Positions 38,694 to 47,268 of a DNA stretch of 64,000 nucleotides are shown in pieces. Numbering within the stretch: position 1 is the stretch's first letter; every line of letters starts with the position of its first letter. The DNA comes from Nostoc flagelliforme FACHB-838. GTDB lineage: Bacteria > Cyanobacteriota > Cyanobacteriia > Cyanobacteriales > Nostocaceae. The translations under genes and the position numbers were made by a program. The notes beneath the pieces were generated by a model. The model was not told the origin of the DNA, searched no databases, and was given only the letters and a program-made list of their open reading frames with translations. Where the stretch lies: the NCBI RefSeq assembly GCF_014698065.1, contig NZ_JACJSI010000001.1, positions 124,001 through 188,000 of the forward strand, given 5' to 3'.

Positions 38694-39617
38694 ATGGACA
38701 TTATGAAACATAGATTTTGGGCAAGCTATCTGCTTGCGGCTTTAGCATTTCTCCCCTTCGAGCCTGTAAGCACTACTCAGGTTTTGGCAACAGAGCCAGT
38801 TAATCAACTAACACAAGCTAAACCTGCTTACACCCAATATATGCTACTTGGATATAATGAAACCCAACGGAGAAACTATAGAAAAGCTTTAGGATACTTT
38901 CAGCAAGCAGAGCGGCTACGTCCTGGAGATAGATACGCTACTTCTGCAATTAGAAATGTTACAAGTTACATCCAACGCGGTAGAAATCGTATTGCCTTTG
39001 TCCCAGGTAGACCTGGTAGGGTAAGGTCAGCAGGAACACGGGGAAGTTGCTTTCAAACTGGACAATATCTCATTCCCCTGACACCAACAGATAAAGAAGC
39101 TCAACGAACCACAGCAGAGCGTCCCACATTTTTTTTCTACGTTCCTCAAACCTCGACAATAGTGCAGGCACTAGAATTTGTTTTGCGGGATGATGATAGT
39201 ATTGACCCATTGTATAAGGGGACTTTCAAACCTGTTGGGCAGAATGGTATTGTTAGTGTAGATGTACCTGCCGATCAGCCATCTCTGCAAATTGGTAAAG
39301 AGTATAAATGGACTTTTTCGATGATTTGTGATCCGAATAACCGCGATAAAGACTCGTATGTAGAAGGTACAATAGTGCGATCGCAAGATGAAAACCTATC
39401 TCTTCAGCTAAATCAACCAAACACAGACTTAGATCGGGCAATTTTATTTGCCACAGCCGGATTTTGGGAAGATTCTCTCAGAACTTTAGCTAATTTACGC
39501 CGCCAGCGTCCTAATGATCCTGAAGTTCAGAAGTATTGGGAAGATTTGTTGGATTCGGTAGAGATTAAAGAAGTTGTAAACAAGCCTTTATTGCCCTGTT
39601 GTACTGTTCAAAAATAA
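38694..39617 (+). CDS. Exported TPR / DUF928 family protein
   Basis: The protein has a signal peptide (MKHRFWASYLLAALAFLPF, cleavage near TQVLA), one TPR-like helix pair (YNETQRRNYRKALGYFQQAERLRP) and the cyanobacterial DUF928 beta domain (GSCFQTGQYLIPLTP; TFFFYVPQTS; WTFSMICDPNNRDKD), ending with helices. ATG 38694 (MDIMKHRF) or ATG 38703 is the likely start; the longest frame begins at 38655 with residues unlike a signal. Function unknown. It is a single gene between two terminators. Confidence 0.82.
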   Translation: MDIMKHRFWASYLLAALAFLPFEPVSTTQVLATEPVNQLTQAKPAYTQYMLLGYNETQRRNYRKALGYFQQAERLRPGDRYATSAIRNVTSYIQRGRNRIAFVPGRPGRVRSAGTRGSCFQTGQYLIPLTPTDKEAQRTTAERPTFFFYVPQTSTIVQALEFVLRDDDSIDPLYKGTFKPVGQNGIVSVDVPADQPSLQIGKEYKWTFSMICDPNNRDKDSYVEGTIVRSQDENLSLQLNQPNTDLDRAILFATAGFWEDSLRTLANLRRQRPNDPEVQKYWEDLLDSVEIKEVVNKPLLPCCTVQK

Positions 39618-39631
39618 ATTAACAATTACTT

Positions 39632-39665
39632 AAAAACCCAGTTTTCATAGAGAAGCCGGGTTTTT
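39632..39665 (+). terminator. Intrinsic terminator after the DUF928 gene
   Basis: AAAAACCC (39632-39639) pairs with GGGTTTTT (39658-39665), with inner TTTTC/GAAG pairing, ending in a T run. Confidence 0.88.
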
Positions 39666-39837
39666 ACCCTTCATAGGACTTAAGCAAAACTACACGCTGT
39701 AGGGCGAATACCCTGTGGGCAGCCTCTCCGCGTCTACATGAATTGCGTCTACCTAACTTAAAGGTAGAAAAACTTTCGCCAAAGTATACTAATCGCTTTC
39801 TGTTTTCCTTTATCTCCGTAGGCTAGTAGCATTAACA

Positions 39838-40012
39838 TCCCTCTTTTGTCACTCTGGGAAAATAAAAATTGAGGCTAAATGATGAAACCTAGATTTAGTG
39901 GGAAGATTAGCGATCGCAAGCTAATAGAAACCTTCAAACAAAGCTCTACAGTTAAAATCCTATCTGGGCAAGGGTTACAAATTATTCTCTGCCGAAAGTG
40001 ACAAAAGAGGGA
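39838..40012. repeat. 16-bp perfect inverted repeat pair
   Basis: TCCCTCTTTTGTCACT (39838-39853) and its exact complement AGTGACAAAAGAGGGA (39997-40012) bound 143 bases with no intact gene. It could be a deletion derivative of a mobile element. A repeat with TAGGGCGAATACCCTGTGGG lies just before, at about 39703. Confidence 0.7.
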
Positions 40013-40078
40013 TTATCTGGAGGGCAGAGGCAACGCATTGCGATCGCAAACGATCTCCATAAGAATCTCTTGGCGTAG
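40013..40078 (+). pseudogene. Fragment of an ABC transporter ATPase gene
   Basis: Twenty-one codons read LSGGQRQRIAIANDLHKNLL before TAG. This contains the complete ABC signature LSGGQRQRIAIA, but no Walker B aspartates follow and no ATPase sequence precedes. It starts where the 16-bp inverted repeat ends. The rest, to 40504, shows no gene. Confidence 0.6.
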
Positions 40079-40504
40079 ACAGTATAAATTTTCGCTAATT
40101 ACTGCTATAAGCCAACCTGGTAGAGAAATAGGAAGTGCGATCGCCTTAGAAGAAAAATTAGTGATCATGCTACACCAACTCAATAGTTGAGTTCGTTAAC
40201 TTGCATGACACGCCCTAGATTCTAAATTAATGTCTTAGCTTATTAAAGAACCAAGCTAGATCGCCTTATTGACATTCAAAAATATACATCTTTCTCTGCA
40301 AACAGGCTAGCATGGGTTGTAAAAGCCGTGATATCACGCAAATTATCCTAGAAAAAGGTTTGTATTCTGAACGTAATGTATGGAGAGATTAGGGCTAATC
40401 TAAGTATGCATATACAACCCGAAAAACACTGGTTAAATTGGGGGATAAGCAGTCTAAAAATTAAGTATCCAGGAATTTGAACCTATCTCGGCTCAATTCC
40501 AGTT

Positions 40505-40531
40505 AAGTGTAAAATTGAATATTTTACACTT
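40505..40531. promoter_or_regulatory. Perfect 11-bp palindrome upstream of the CHAT operon
   Basis: AAGTGTAAAAT (40505-40515), spacer TGAAT, ATTTTACACTT (40521-40531). It lies 55 bases before ATG 40587. A dimeric repressor site is the simplest reading, but a hairpin is possible. An alternative TTG start at 40515 would fall inside it, which argues for the ATG. Confidence 0.6.
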
Positions 40532-40586
40532 AGCCTCTTACTACTACTTAGTCTCTATATTTGGTCAAATTATTCAAACTCAAAGT

Positions 40587-42740
40587 ATGTTATCAAAAGC
40601 TAAAGAAATAGGGCGACGAGCAATTCAGTCTGCTTTAAAAGTTCCAGAACAGTTGTTTGACCAAGCTGATCAGCAAGCTCAAGAAGGTGAATACCAAGCT
40701 GCAATTGATTCACTGGATCAGGCTCTTGCTCTAAGACCCAGAGATTCCAAGTTTTGGTATCATAAAGGGAACATACTAGCTTACAATCTTAAAAAATCGC
40801 TACAAGCTCTCGAAGCTTTTGATAATGCACTGAAGTTTATTACTGACGACAACAATTTTCCTACACAAACTAAGAAAAACAATTTCCGCAAACAAGTTTT
40901 GAATGGTAGCGGCAATGTTCTAAAGGATTTAACTAGGTATAATTATGCCATTGATGCTTATCAAGAAGCGCTAAAGATAGACCCCAGCTATTGGCAAGCT
41001 CGTAAGCAGTGGGGATCGGTAATATTTAGTTGGTTTCATGAATACTCGACGGCTTTGGCAAAACTTGATGAAGGGTTGCTGCTATCTCAAGCTCAACTAA
41101 ATCATTCATATCCAGAAGTACGTAATTATCATCAACAAGGTTGTGGGCAACTCCATCGCTCTAAAGGAAAAATTCACTACAAACATGGATTGCGGCAGTC
41201 AGATCCCTTCCCGTATTGGAAGAAAGCTGAGAAAAGCTATCAAGAAGCTGTACGCTTTTTAAATCCTCAGACAAAAGAATATTTGAAGGTCATTGAGGAT
41301 CTAATTCAAGTCTTTTTAGCTTTGGGCAAAATTCAGGAAGCAGAACATTTGCAGAGAGTAGGCTTAGATTTGTTAAACCGTTTGTTAGTTCAGGCTAAAA
41401 GCTTTCGACAAAAAAGAATACTAGCTCTTGAGTTTACAGGCTTCAATCAGTTAACGGTAGATATCTTGGTGAGGAATGGGAAAATTTTAAACGCTTGGCA
41501 AACAGCAGAAGAAGGAAAAAATATTTGTTTGAAGTGGCTGTTATGGGAGCAAGATTTGTTAGTTCCTACGTATGAACAAACTCAGCAGTTGCTCGATACT
41601 TCAACAGCAGCAATTTATTGGCATCTCAGTCCCGCTGCGTTGACCACTTTTGTTTTGAAACCCAATACCCCAGTTCCTATCCTGATTAATCCAAGCCCAT
41701 CTAGCAACCACAGCAAAATTCCAGAATCTCTGAAACGCTTACTGGAATTTGAAAAGTGGGTCAGCGACTGGGATCAAGTATATTCAAACTACCGAGATAA
41801 GGGTAAAGAGGAGACTAGAGATCAGCAGAACAATCCTTGGCGAATCACTATGGACACTATTTTGGAGGAACTCAAACGCATTCTGGATATTCCTGCAATT
41901 GAAGCTCAACTCACTGGTGTCAACGATCTGATTTTAATTCCTCACCGGGATTTACACCGTTTTCCCCTCCATGCTCTGTTTAATGAGCGTTTTACTATTG
42001 CCTATCTACCTAGTGTTCAAGTTGGACTGAATATGCAAAATCAAGATCCGATGGAGGGATGGCATACAAAACCTTTATTAAATGTAGACGATCCTGCAAT
42101 TGACGGTATTGATCCAATGCCCTATGCTCAACTGGAATCCGCAATAGTTCGGCAACTGTTTGCCAACTCCACTGCTATTATTGGAGACCAAGCTACCAAA
42201 GCTAATGTTATTGAGAAGTTAGATAACAATTATCATGTATTTCATTTCACTGGACACGGAGAATACAATAGCGATCAGCCGGAAAACTCTCGACTTGGCT
42301 TGGCAAATGACGATTATCTGAGTGCAAAGGAAATTAGCCAGTTCAATCTTGAGTCCTGTGATTTAGTGACAATTGCTGCTTGTGAAACCGCTTTGACCGG
42401 AAACCAAACTATCACCACTGAATATGTCGGGCTGGTTAGTGCTTTCCTGCGGGCTAAAGTTACTAACGTCCTTAGCTCCTTATGGACAGTTGAAGAAACT
42501 TCCAGTGCTTGGATTATGATTCGGTTTTATCAATTTCTTCAAGAAGGTATGCCTCCAGCAAGGGCACTGAATCAAGCACAACAATGGCTCCGCACGGTTA
42601 CGAATGCTGACCTAGCAACTTGGCTCTGTACTCTTAGCGCTATAGAAGACCTAGATCCATTAATTAAACAGGAGTTAGAACAGCAAACTTATAGTATTCG
42701 AGAAGAATATAGTACAATTGAACTATTAAATTCTCCATAG
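40587..42740 (+). CDS. TPR-CHAT caspase-like protease
   Basis: From ATG 40587 the protein has 717 residues. Residues about 25-190 hold TPR units (FDQADQQAQEGEYQAAIDSL; NYAIDAYQEALKIDPSYWQA), then a helical linker, and a C-terminal CHAT domain (about 440-700). The CHAT dyad is present: His557 in HFTGHGEY and Cys599 in IAACETAL; VSAFLRAKVTNVLSSLWTV is the usual following block. CHAT proteases of clan CD act in regulated proteolysis, cell death and RNA-guided immunity (for example the Craspase partner). A TTG at 40515 would add 24 residues. The next gene starts 50 bases downstream and encodes a membrane protein, so a protease-effector pair is plausible. The TPRs may sense a partner. Confidence 0.88.
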   Translation: MLSKAKEIGRRAIQSALKVPEQLFDQADQQAQEGEYQAAIDSLDQALALRPRDSKFWYHKGNILAYNLKKSLQALEAFDNALKFITDDNNFPTQTKKNNFRKQVLNGSGNVLKDLTRYNYAIDAYQEALKIDPSYWQARKQWGSVIFSWFHEYSTALAKLDEGLLLSQAQLNHSYPEVRNYHQQGCGQLHRSKGKIHYKHGLRQSDPFPYWKKAEKSYQEAVRFLNPQTKEYLKVIEDLIQVFLALGKIQEAEHLQRVGLDLLNRLLVQAKSFRQKRILALEFTGFNQLTVDILVRNGKILNAWQTAEEGKNICLKWLLWEQDLLVPTYEQTQQLLDTSTAAIYWHLSPAALTTFVLKPNTPVPILINPSPSSNHSKIPESLKRLLEFEKWVSDWDQVYSNYRDKGKEETRDQQNNPWRITMDTILEELKRILDIPAIEAQLTGVNDLILIPHRDLHRFPLHALFNERFTIAYLPSVQVGLNMQNQDPMEGWHTKPLLNVDDPAIDGIDPMPYAQLESAIVRQLFANSTAIIGDQATKANVIEKLDNNYHVFHFTGHGEYNSDQPENSRLGLANDDYLSAKEISQFNLESCDLVTIAACETALTGNQTITTEYVGLVSAFLRAKVTNVLSSLWTVEETSSAWIMIRFYQFLQEGMPPARALNQAQQWLRTVTNADLATWLCTLSAIEDLDPLIKQELEQQTYSIREEYSTIELLNSP

Positions 42741-42790
42741 ACTAATCCCTATTACTGGGCAGCTTTTACCCTCACTGGAAGAGGTTTTGT

Positions 42791-43342
42791 ATGAATCCCT
42801 TGGAAGCTAGAACACTTGAGGCTTTTCTGAGAGCTGTTTCTCAGATGGAAAAACCGCTGTCGCAGGATTTACACCAGGAAATTCTTAGAGTAGGCCGTGC
42901 TTTAGAAAATCATGAGCTTGAAGTTATAAAAGAGATACCAAGCTTAGTGAAACGGGATGTTGTTCTCAATGAGCAATATCAATCTGCCTACAACAACTTA
43001 CTAAAGCAGTACCAAGCTCAGGAACGAACAAAGAGTTTAGCAATTGCAGTAAATGGGTCAGCATCGCTTGATCTTGAAAGTCAGATTGCTCAGATTTTGA
43101 ACGCAGATGATATCCCTGGAGCAGCAAAGAGGTTCATATCTCGCTTGGATTATCGCCTAGCAGATAGTTCTAAGCAAGCTGACTTTTGGAAACGGGGCGA
43201 TCGCGTTATGGCATTAGCAAGCGGAGGTGCGTTTCTGGGAGTTTTATTAGCTCAAATTCCTGGTGCTATCATTGGTGGACTGCTTGCCGCTATCTATGCA
43301 TGGTTTACCGACCCACAGACTAGATCGGATAGGAATGGTTAG
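42791..43342 (+). CDS. Unknown protein with C-terminal hydrophobic hairpin
   Basis: I do not recognise a family. The 183-residue protein has an N-terminal helical region (about 5-80), a middle helical segment (about 90-130) and a glycine-rich hydrophobic stretch at about 139-171 (ALASGGAFLG, then PGAIIGGLLAAIYAWF), long enough for two short helices. It ends in a short polar tail. ATG 42791 follows GGAAGAGG at 42777-42784. It lies 50 bases after the CHAT gene, and its TAG is followed at once by the ATG of the next gene. A membrane-active effector or substrate of the protease is an inference from position. Confidence 0.75.
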   Translation: MNPLEARTLEAFLRAVSQMEKPLSQDLHQEILRVGRALENHELEVIKEIPSLVKRDVVLNEQYQSAYNNLLKQYQAQERTKSLAIAVNGSASLDLESQIAQILNADDIPGAAKRFISRLDYRLADSSKQADFWKRGDRVMALASGGAFLGVLLAQIPGAIIGGLLAAIYAWFTDPQTRSDRNG

Positions 43343-43645
43343 ATGACTCAGAAGTATCTATATGCAGCTTGGTTTATTCTTACTATTCTTGCTGCACTGG
43401 TGATTTGGTTTATACGTGGTCGTCGAACCTCTAAGTGGGAACTTAAATTGGATGAAGTATTTAACTTAGCACTTGCTGTTTTCGGAGGAATTTCTGGTGG
43501 CTATTTAATATTTCAAACATGGTCACATTACGATGTACTTCAGAAACTTGTCAGTAATGAAGGTTTAGTTGCAATGACGCTCGGTGGAGTAGCTTCCATT
43601 TGGTTTTGTATGCGTACAATTGGTGAATTAGCTGGAAAACCTTGA
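43343..43645 (+). CDS. Small three-helix membrane protein
   Basis: I do not recognise a family. The 100-residue protein has three hydrophobic segments (about 6-24 YAAWFILTILAALVIWFI, about 42-58 LALAVFGGISGGYLIF, about 74-92 GLVAMTLGGVASIWFC) separated by a basic (RGRRTSK) and an acidic loop. Its ATG directly follows the stop of the preceding gene, so the two are almost certainly translated together. It completes a three-gene unit with the CHAT protease; topA starts 142 bases later on the same strand. Confidence 0.75.
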   Translation: MTQKYLYAAWFILTILAALVIWFIRGRRTSKWELKLDEVFNLALAVFGGISGGYLIFQTWSHYDVLQKLVSNEGLVAMTLGGVASIWFCMRTIGELAGKP

Positions 43646-43787
43646 CTTATTTTTTGGTTGAGCTAGACAGTTAAGCAATTTCCAAAGCTTTTTGATAGAG
43701 TATTCTAAAAAATCTATATCACGACAATAGGCGATCGCGCTAATTGCAATTGCCAGTTTATTGCTCAAAATCTAGAACGCAGTTGCT

Positions 43788-45953
43788 ATGATCAAACGCC
43801 TGCTTGTAGTAGAATCTCCGGGAAAAGTCAAAAAACTCAGTCAAATTCTGGGTTCGGATTGGAAAGTTCTAGCCAGTTGTGGCCATATCCGAGAACTCAG
43901 CAATGAAGGAGACGATTCCTTGGGCTTCGTTATGGATGGCAGTAATGTTCGCTGCAATTACGTTCCGCGTGACCAACGAGCGAAAGAAACAATTCAGAAG
44001 CTCAAGTCTGCGGTGAGGCAGGTTGATGAAGTTGTCTTAGCAACTGACCCAGACCGGGAAGGCGAAACAATCGCTTGGCATCTCAAAGAAACGCTGGGTT
44101 TAAAGGAACCGAAACGAGTAATTTATACAGAGATTACAGCATCGGCGGTGCAGAGTGCGATCGCTAATCCTAGAAAGCTAGACCAAAACTTAATCGGTGC
44201 TGGGTTGTGCCGAGATTGCCTAGATAAGTTGGTGGGTTACAAAGGTAGCCCTTTAGTTTGGGCATTAAATAACGGTGCTAAGAGTGTTGGTAGAGTCCAA
44301 AGCGCGACGTTGCACCTGATTTGTCAGCGAGAAAACGAAATTCTGGCATTCATCCCCCAAGATTATTGGAGTGTCTGGGTAGATTATGCTGAAGGATTCC
44401 GGGCTTTTTACAAAGGGACGGTCGATTCTGCAAAAGATGCAGCAGAACAAGAAACTGAAACTCACGATGATGCAAAGGTAGGTAATACTACAGAAACACC
44501 AGAGTCTAAACGTGTTCTTTCCGAAGCAGAGGCAACACGTTTAGTTGAAGAAGCACAGCGACATCCTCATAAGGTGATTCATTTTGAAGGAAAAATCGTT
44601 AACCGCCAGCCACCGCCACCATTTACAACTTCCAGCCTTCAGCAAGCAGCCGGTTCAAAGCTGAGATTTGCTCCCGATAAAACTATGATTGTGGCTCAAA
44701 AGCTTTATGAGGCAGGGCTGATTACATATATGCGAACAGACTCAGTAATGCTGAGTCCAGAATTTTGTGCCAGCGCCCGTAAATGGTTGGAGCAAAACGA
44801 TCCGCAGAATGTACCGCAGCAAGTTGCCAAGCATCGCAGTAGCAAATCGGCTCAAGAAGCACATGAAGCAATTCGTCCAACCGATGTGTTTCGTCCCTCA
44901 GTTCAATTGCGTTTAAAACTCCCTGATGATGAGTTTAATCTGTATGTGATGATCTGGAAACGGTCAATTGCTTCTCAGTGTCGTGCTGCTCAATTGCGTA
45001 AAACTCTGGTGATTACTCAGTCTGGTTCTCTACTGTGGTCAGCTAGAGGGCAAGTGATTGAATTTTACGGTTATGCCCGGTACTGGAATAATCTCAGCAA
45101 GGATAGTGTTTTACCTTCATTACAACAGGGACAAGCATTAAAACTGGGGAATGCTGGACATGAGCAGAAGCAGACGCAGCCACCACCCCGTTATAGTGAA
45201 CCAAAATTGGTGCAACTGATGGAACGTAAAGGAATTGGTCGCCCAAGTACTTATGCTCCTACTGTTGCTACCTTAAAAAAACGAAATTATGTAGAGTTGA
45301 AAAAAGACCATCTGCAACCGACAGCGTTAGGGTTAGAAGTTGATGCGTTTTTGCTCAAAGCACTGCCAGATTTACTAGAGGCGGAATTCACAGCGAAAAT
45401 GGAAGATGCTCTTGATGCAATTTCCGAAGGAAAAAACTCTTGGCAGCATTATTTAACTAGTTGGAATCAGAATTATTTTGTACCAGCACTTTCCAAAGCT
45501 AAAACTGTAGTTGCGAGTTCCTCAACAGGTAAAGCTCATGTGATAACTGAGCGCAAATATGAAACTTCCAAGACTCGATGCCCTGAATGCAAAAATTTTC
45601 TCGCCAAAATTCCGACTACTAAGGTTAAAAAGAAATATTTCCTCAAATGCACAAAAGGCTGTGAAAATGTTGTGCTATTTTGGAGCGACTTTAATAAAAC
45701 TTGGCAGCCACCACAAGCTAAAACAGTCCAAGCTGAAAATCAACAAAAGCCTCCCGTGAAGATGACGGCATATCCCTGCCCTGTATGTAAGAAACCTTTA
45801 GAGGAGTACAGTTACATCAAAGAAGGGCAGAGTAAGACTATGTTGCGATGTTCTAACCCACAATCCCGTAAGGAGACCAAACATAAAGATGTGGCTTATT
45901 TCAGTACGCCAAAAGGGTGGTGGAGTCCTAAGTTTGGGGCGTTGAATTGTTAG
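43788..45953 (+). CDS. topA: Type IA DNA topoisomerase (divergent copy)
   Basis: The 721-residue protein relaxes negatively supercoiled DNA. The Toprim domain has VESPGKVKK (Glu9) and ATDPDREGE; the active-site Tyr314 is in LITYMRTDS; GIGRPSTYAPT is the conserved later block. Two C-terminal zinc-binding units follow (CPEC about 600 and CPVC about 660, each with a second Cys pair). The N-terminus (GSDWKVLASCGHIRELSNEG) differs from the housekeeping cyanobacterial TopA I remember, which is longer, so this is probably an additional, accessory-type copy. It follows the CHAT-membrane protein unit on the same strand and precedes a tandem repeat and an IS element. Confidence 0.92.
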   Translation: MIKRLLVVESPGKVKKLSQILGSDWKVLASCGHIRELSNEGDDSLGFVMDGSNVRCNYVPRDQRAKETIQKLKSAVRQVDEVVLATDPDREGETIAWHLKETLGLKEPKRVIYTEITASAVQSAIANPRKLDQNLIGAGLCRDCLDKLVGYKGSPLVWALNNGAKSVGRVQSATLHLICQRENEILAFIPQDYWSVWVDYAEGFRAFYKGTVDSAKDAAEQETETHDDAKVGNTTETPESKRVLSEAEATRLVEEAQRHPHKVIHFEGKIVNRQPPPPFTTSSLQQAAGSKLRFAPDKTMIVAQKLYEAGLITYMRTDSVMLSPEFCASARKWLEQNDPQNVPQQVAKHRSSKSAQEAHEAIRPTDVFRPSVQLRLKLPDDEFNLYVMIWKRSIASQCRAAQLRKTLVITQSGSLLWSARGQVIEFYGYARYWNNLSKDSVLPSLQQGQALKLGNAGHEQKQTQPPPRYSEPKLVQLMERKGIGRPSTYAPTVATLKKRNYVELKKDHLQPTALGLEVDAFLLKALPDLLEAEFTAKMEDALDAISEGKNSWQHYLTSWNQNYFVPALSKAKTVVASSSTGKAHVITERKYETSKTRCPECKNFLAKIPTTKVKKKYFLKCTKGCENVVLFWSDFNKTWQPPQAKTVQAENQQKPPVKMTAYPCPVCKKPLEEYSYIKEGQSKTMLRCSNPQSRKETKHKDVAYFSTPKGWWSPKFGALNC

Positions 45954-45985
45954 ACTACACTGCTGATATTTTTACTCAATACTAA

Positions 45986-46048
45986 TTTGTTGCATCGACC
46001 CGCACCTTTGTTGCATCAACCTGCACCTTTGTTGCATCGACCTGCAAA
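45986..46048. repeat. 21-bp triplicate repeat
   Basis: Three adjacent copies of TTTGTTGCATCGACCTGCAC(C) start at 45986, 46007 and 46028, differing at one to three bases. They lie 32 bases after topA. As 21 is a multiple of 3 they could be read in frame, but no gene spans them. Confidence 0.9.
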
Positions 46049-46121
46049 AATTAACTCACCCTACGTTATACCAATTCAAATAATGTTTGCGACACATCAA
46101 TTATTTGTAAGGGCATAACAT

Positions 46122-47172
46122 CATTGGTGTCAACTTAAGAAGTTAAAGCCCAAATTTGTTGGGTGTAAGCGTCAATCTCACGATGACGCTTACGCCTGGT
46201 TTTGACTAATCCAAAGAGCTTTTGATGTTCAACAAGATAGGTGAGAGTATCACTGGCATCACCACGGAGAACAGCTTGGGAAAAATGGTACAAACTGCGG
46301 AAAACCATCTCTGTAGAAATTCGGTCTAAAGGTTGGTTGAGAGCGATGGCAACATCAAGACACAATTGATTGAGAACAGCGTAGAAAATCCAAGTAGCAA
46401 AAATTTGAATTTGCACACCATTGCAATCACCCACCCAGATATAAGCCAGACCTAAAAGCCGTTTAGTCAGCAAAAATGCATCTTCAACTCGCCACCATCG
46501 GCGATATAATTCACAGACAAGATGAGCAGATAATATTTGTGGATCAATGACATTAGTAAGATAGTAATACCAAGTTGAACCCCATAATACAGAAACCAAG
46601 CGTACCTGATGCATACAAGGATTAGAGCGATATTCTCCCATAGCAATAATTTCATCACGATACAATTGGGTAGAGTTCAGACAACGGACGACCTTGTAAG
46701 CAGTTTTTTCTCGTAATCTGGTGATAAAAAACTTATCAGATTCGGTGAATGCATCAAACCAGGGAAATTTGAAAAATCCCAAATCAAAAATCAGTAATCC
46801 ACCAGTTGCTAAGCGCTCCAGTAATTGATCGCACCAAGTCTTATCATTCACCTTGCTGTTTGTTGTATACCAGGTTGTGACTGGTCGATGGCTAAAAGCT
46901 TCTACCACCATCATGATTTTGCCAGCCAGCGTTTTTTCTTGTCTTCGGTTTTATGCAACTTTAGAGGTTTAAAGTTGCTCGGCGATAGTAATGAAAATAT
47001 TTCTTGCTCTATTTGTTCAATTGGTGGCACTGGTACATGCTTTTGCTGCCGCAGATCGGGGTTTCCTGTTCGCGCTGGTCGTTTTCTATTCATGATGTAT
47101 CACTAAGAACATCAATTCTTATGTTCTTAGATTACATCTTATGCTTCCTTTTTGCTTAAGTTGACACCAATG
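46122..47172. mobile_element. Defective IS4-type insertion sequence with perfect 18-bp inverted ends
   Basis: CATTGGTGTCAACTTAAG (46122-46139) and its exact complement CTTAAGTTGACACCAATG (47155-47172) bound 1051 bp. The only content is the broken transposase gene, read on the minus strand, whose stop codon lies in the left end. A target duplication is not certain; GGGCA occurs close to both sides (46111-46115, and 47172-47176 if the right end stops at CCAAT). With its perfect ends it could still be moved by a related transposase. Confidence 0.88.
46135..47093 (-). pseudogene. IS4-family transposase, internally deleted and frame-shifted
   Basis: Two frames overlap by 4 bases (46911-46914). 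The first (47093-46911) gives the N-terminus (MNRKRPARTGNPDLRQQ to KLHKTEDKKK). The second (46914-46135, 259 residues) gives the C-terminal catalytic part, with IFDLGFF and YRRWWRVEDAFLLTK, the Y-R-E signature of IS4 transposases. Between TEDKKK and AGKIMMVVEAFSHRP, a family member would have 100 or more residues with the first catalytic Asp. These are missing and the join changes frame. The element therefore cannot make an active enzyme by itself. Confidence 0.85.
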
Positions 47173-47235
47173 GGCAAAGACAAGCCCCTACACCTTGCGA
47201 TGTAATGTTTTACTGCATCTGAGTGGGAACCGCTA

Positions 47236-47259
47236 TAGTAAGGACTAAAGTCCTTACTA
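47236..47259. repeat. Palindrome TAGTAAGGACTAAAGTCCTTACTA, copy 2
   Basis: Perfect 11-bp stem with a 2-base spacer, followed by GGAACTTGCTTA. Second copy of the block at 35406. It lies directly downstream of the minus-strand epimerase gene and may help end its transcript. Confidence 0.8.
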
Positions 47260-47268
47260 GGAACTTGC

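Noticed and set aside
46825-47106. 93-codon plus-strand frame over the IS4 transposase
   Set aside because: Antisense shadow of the transposase.
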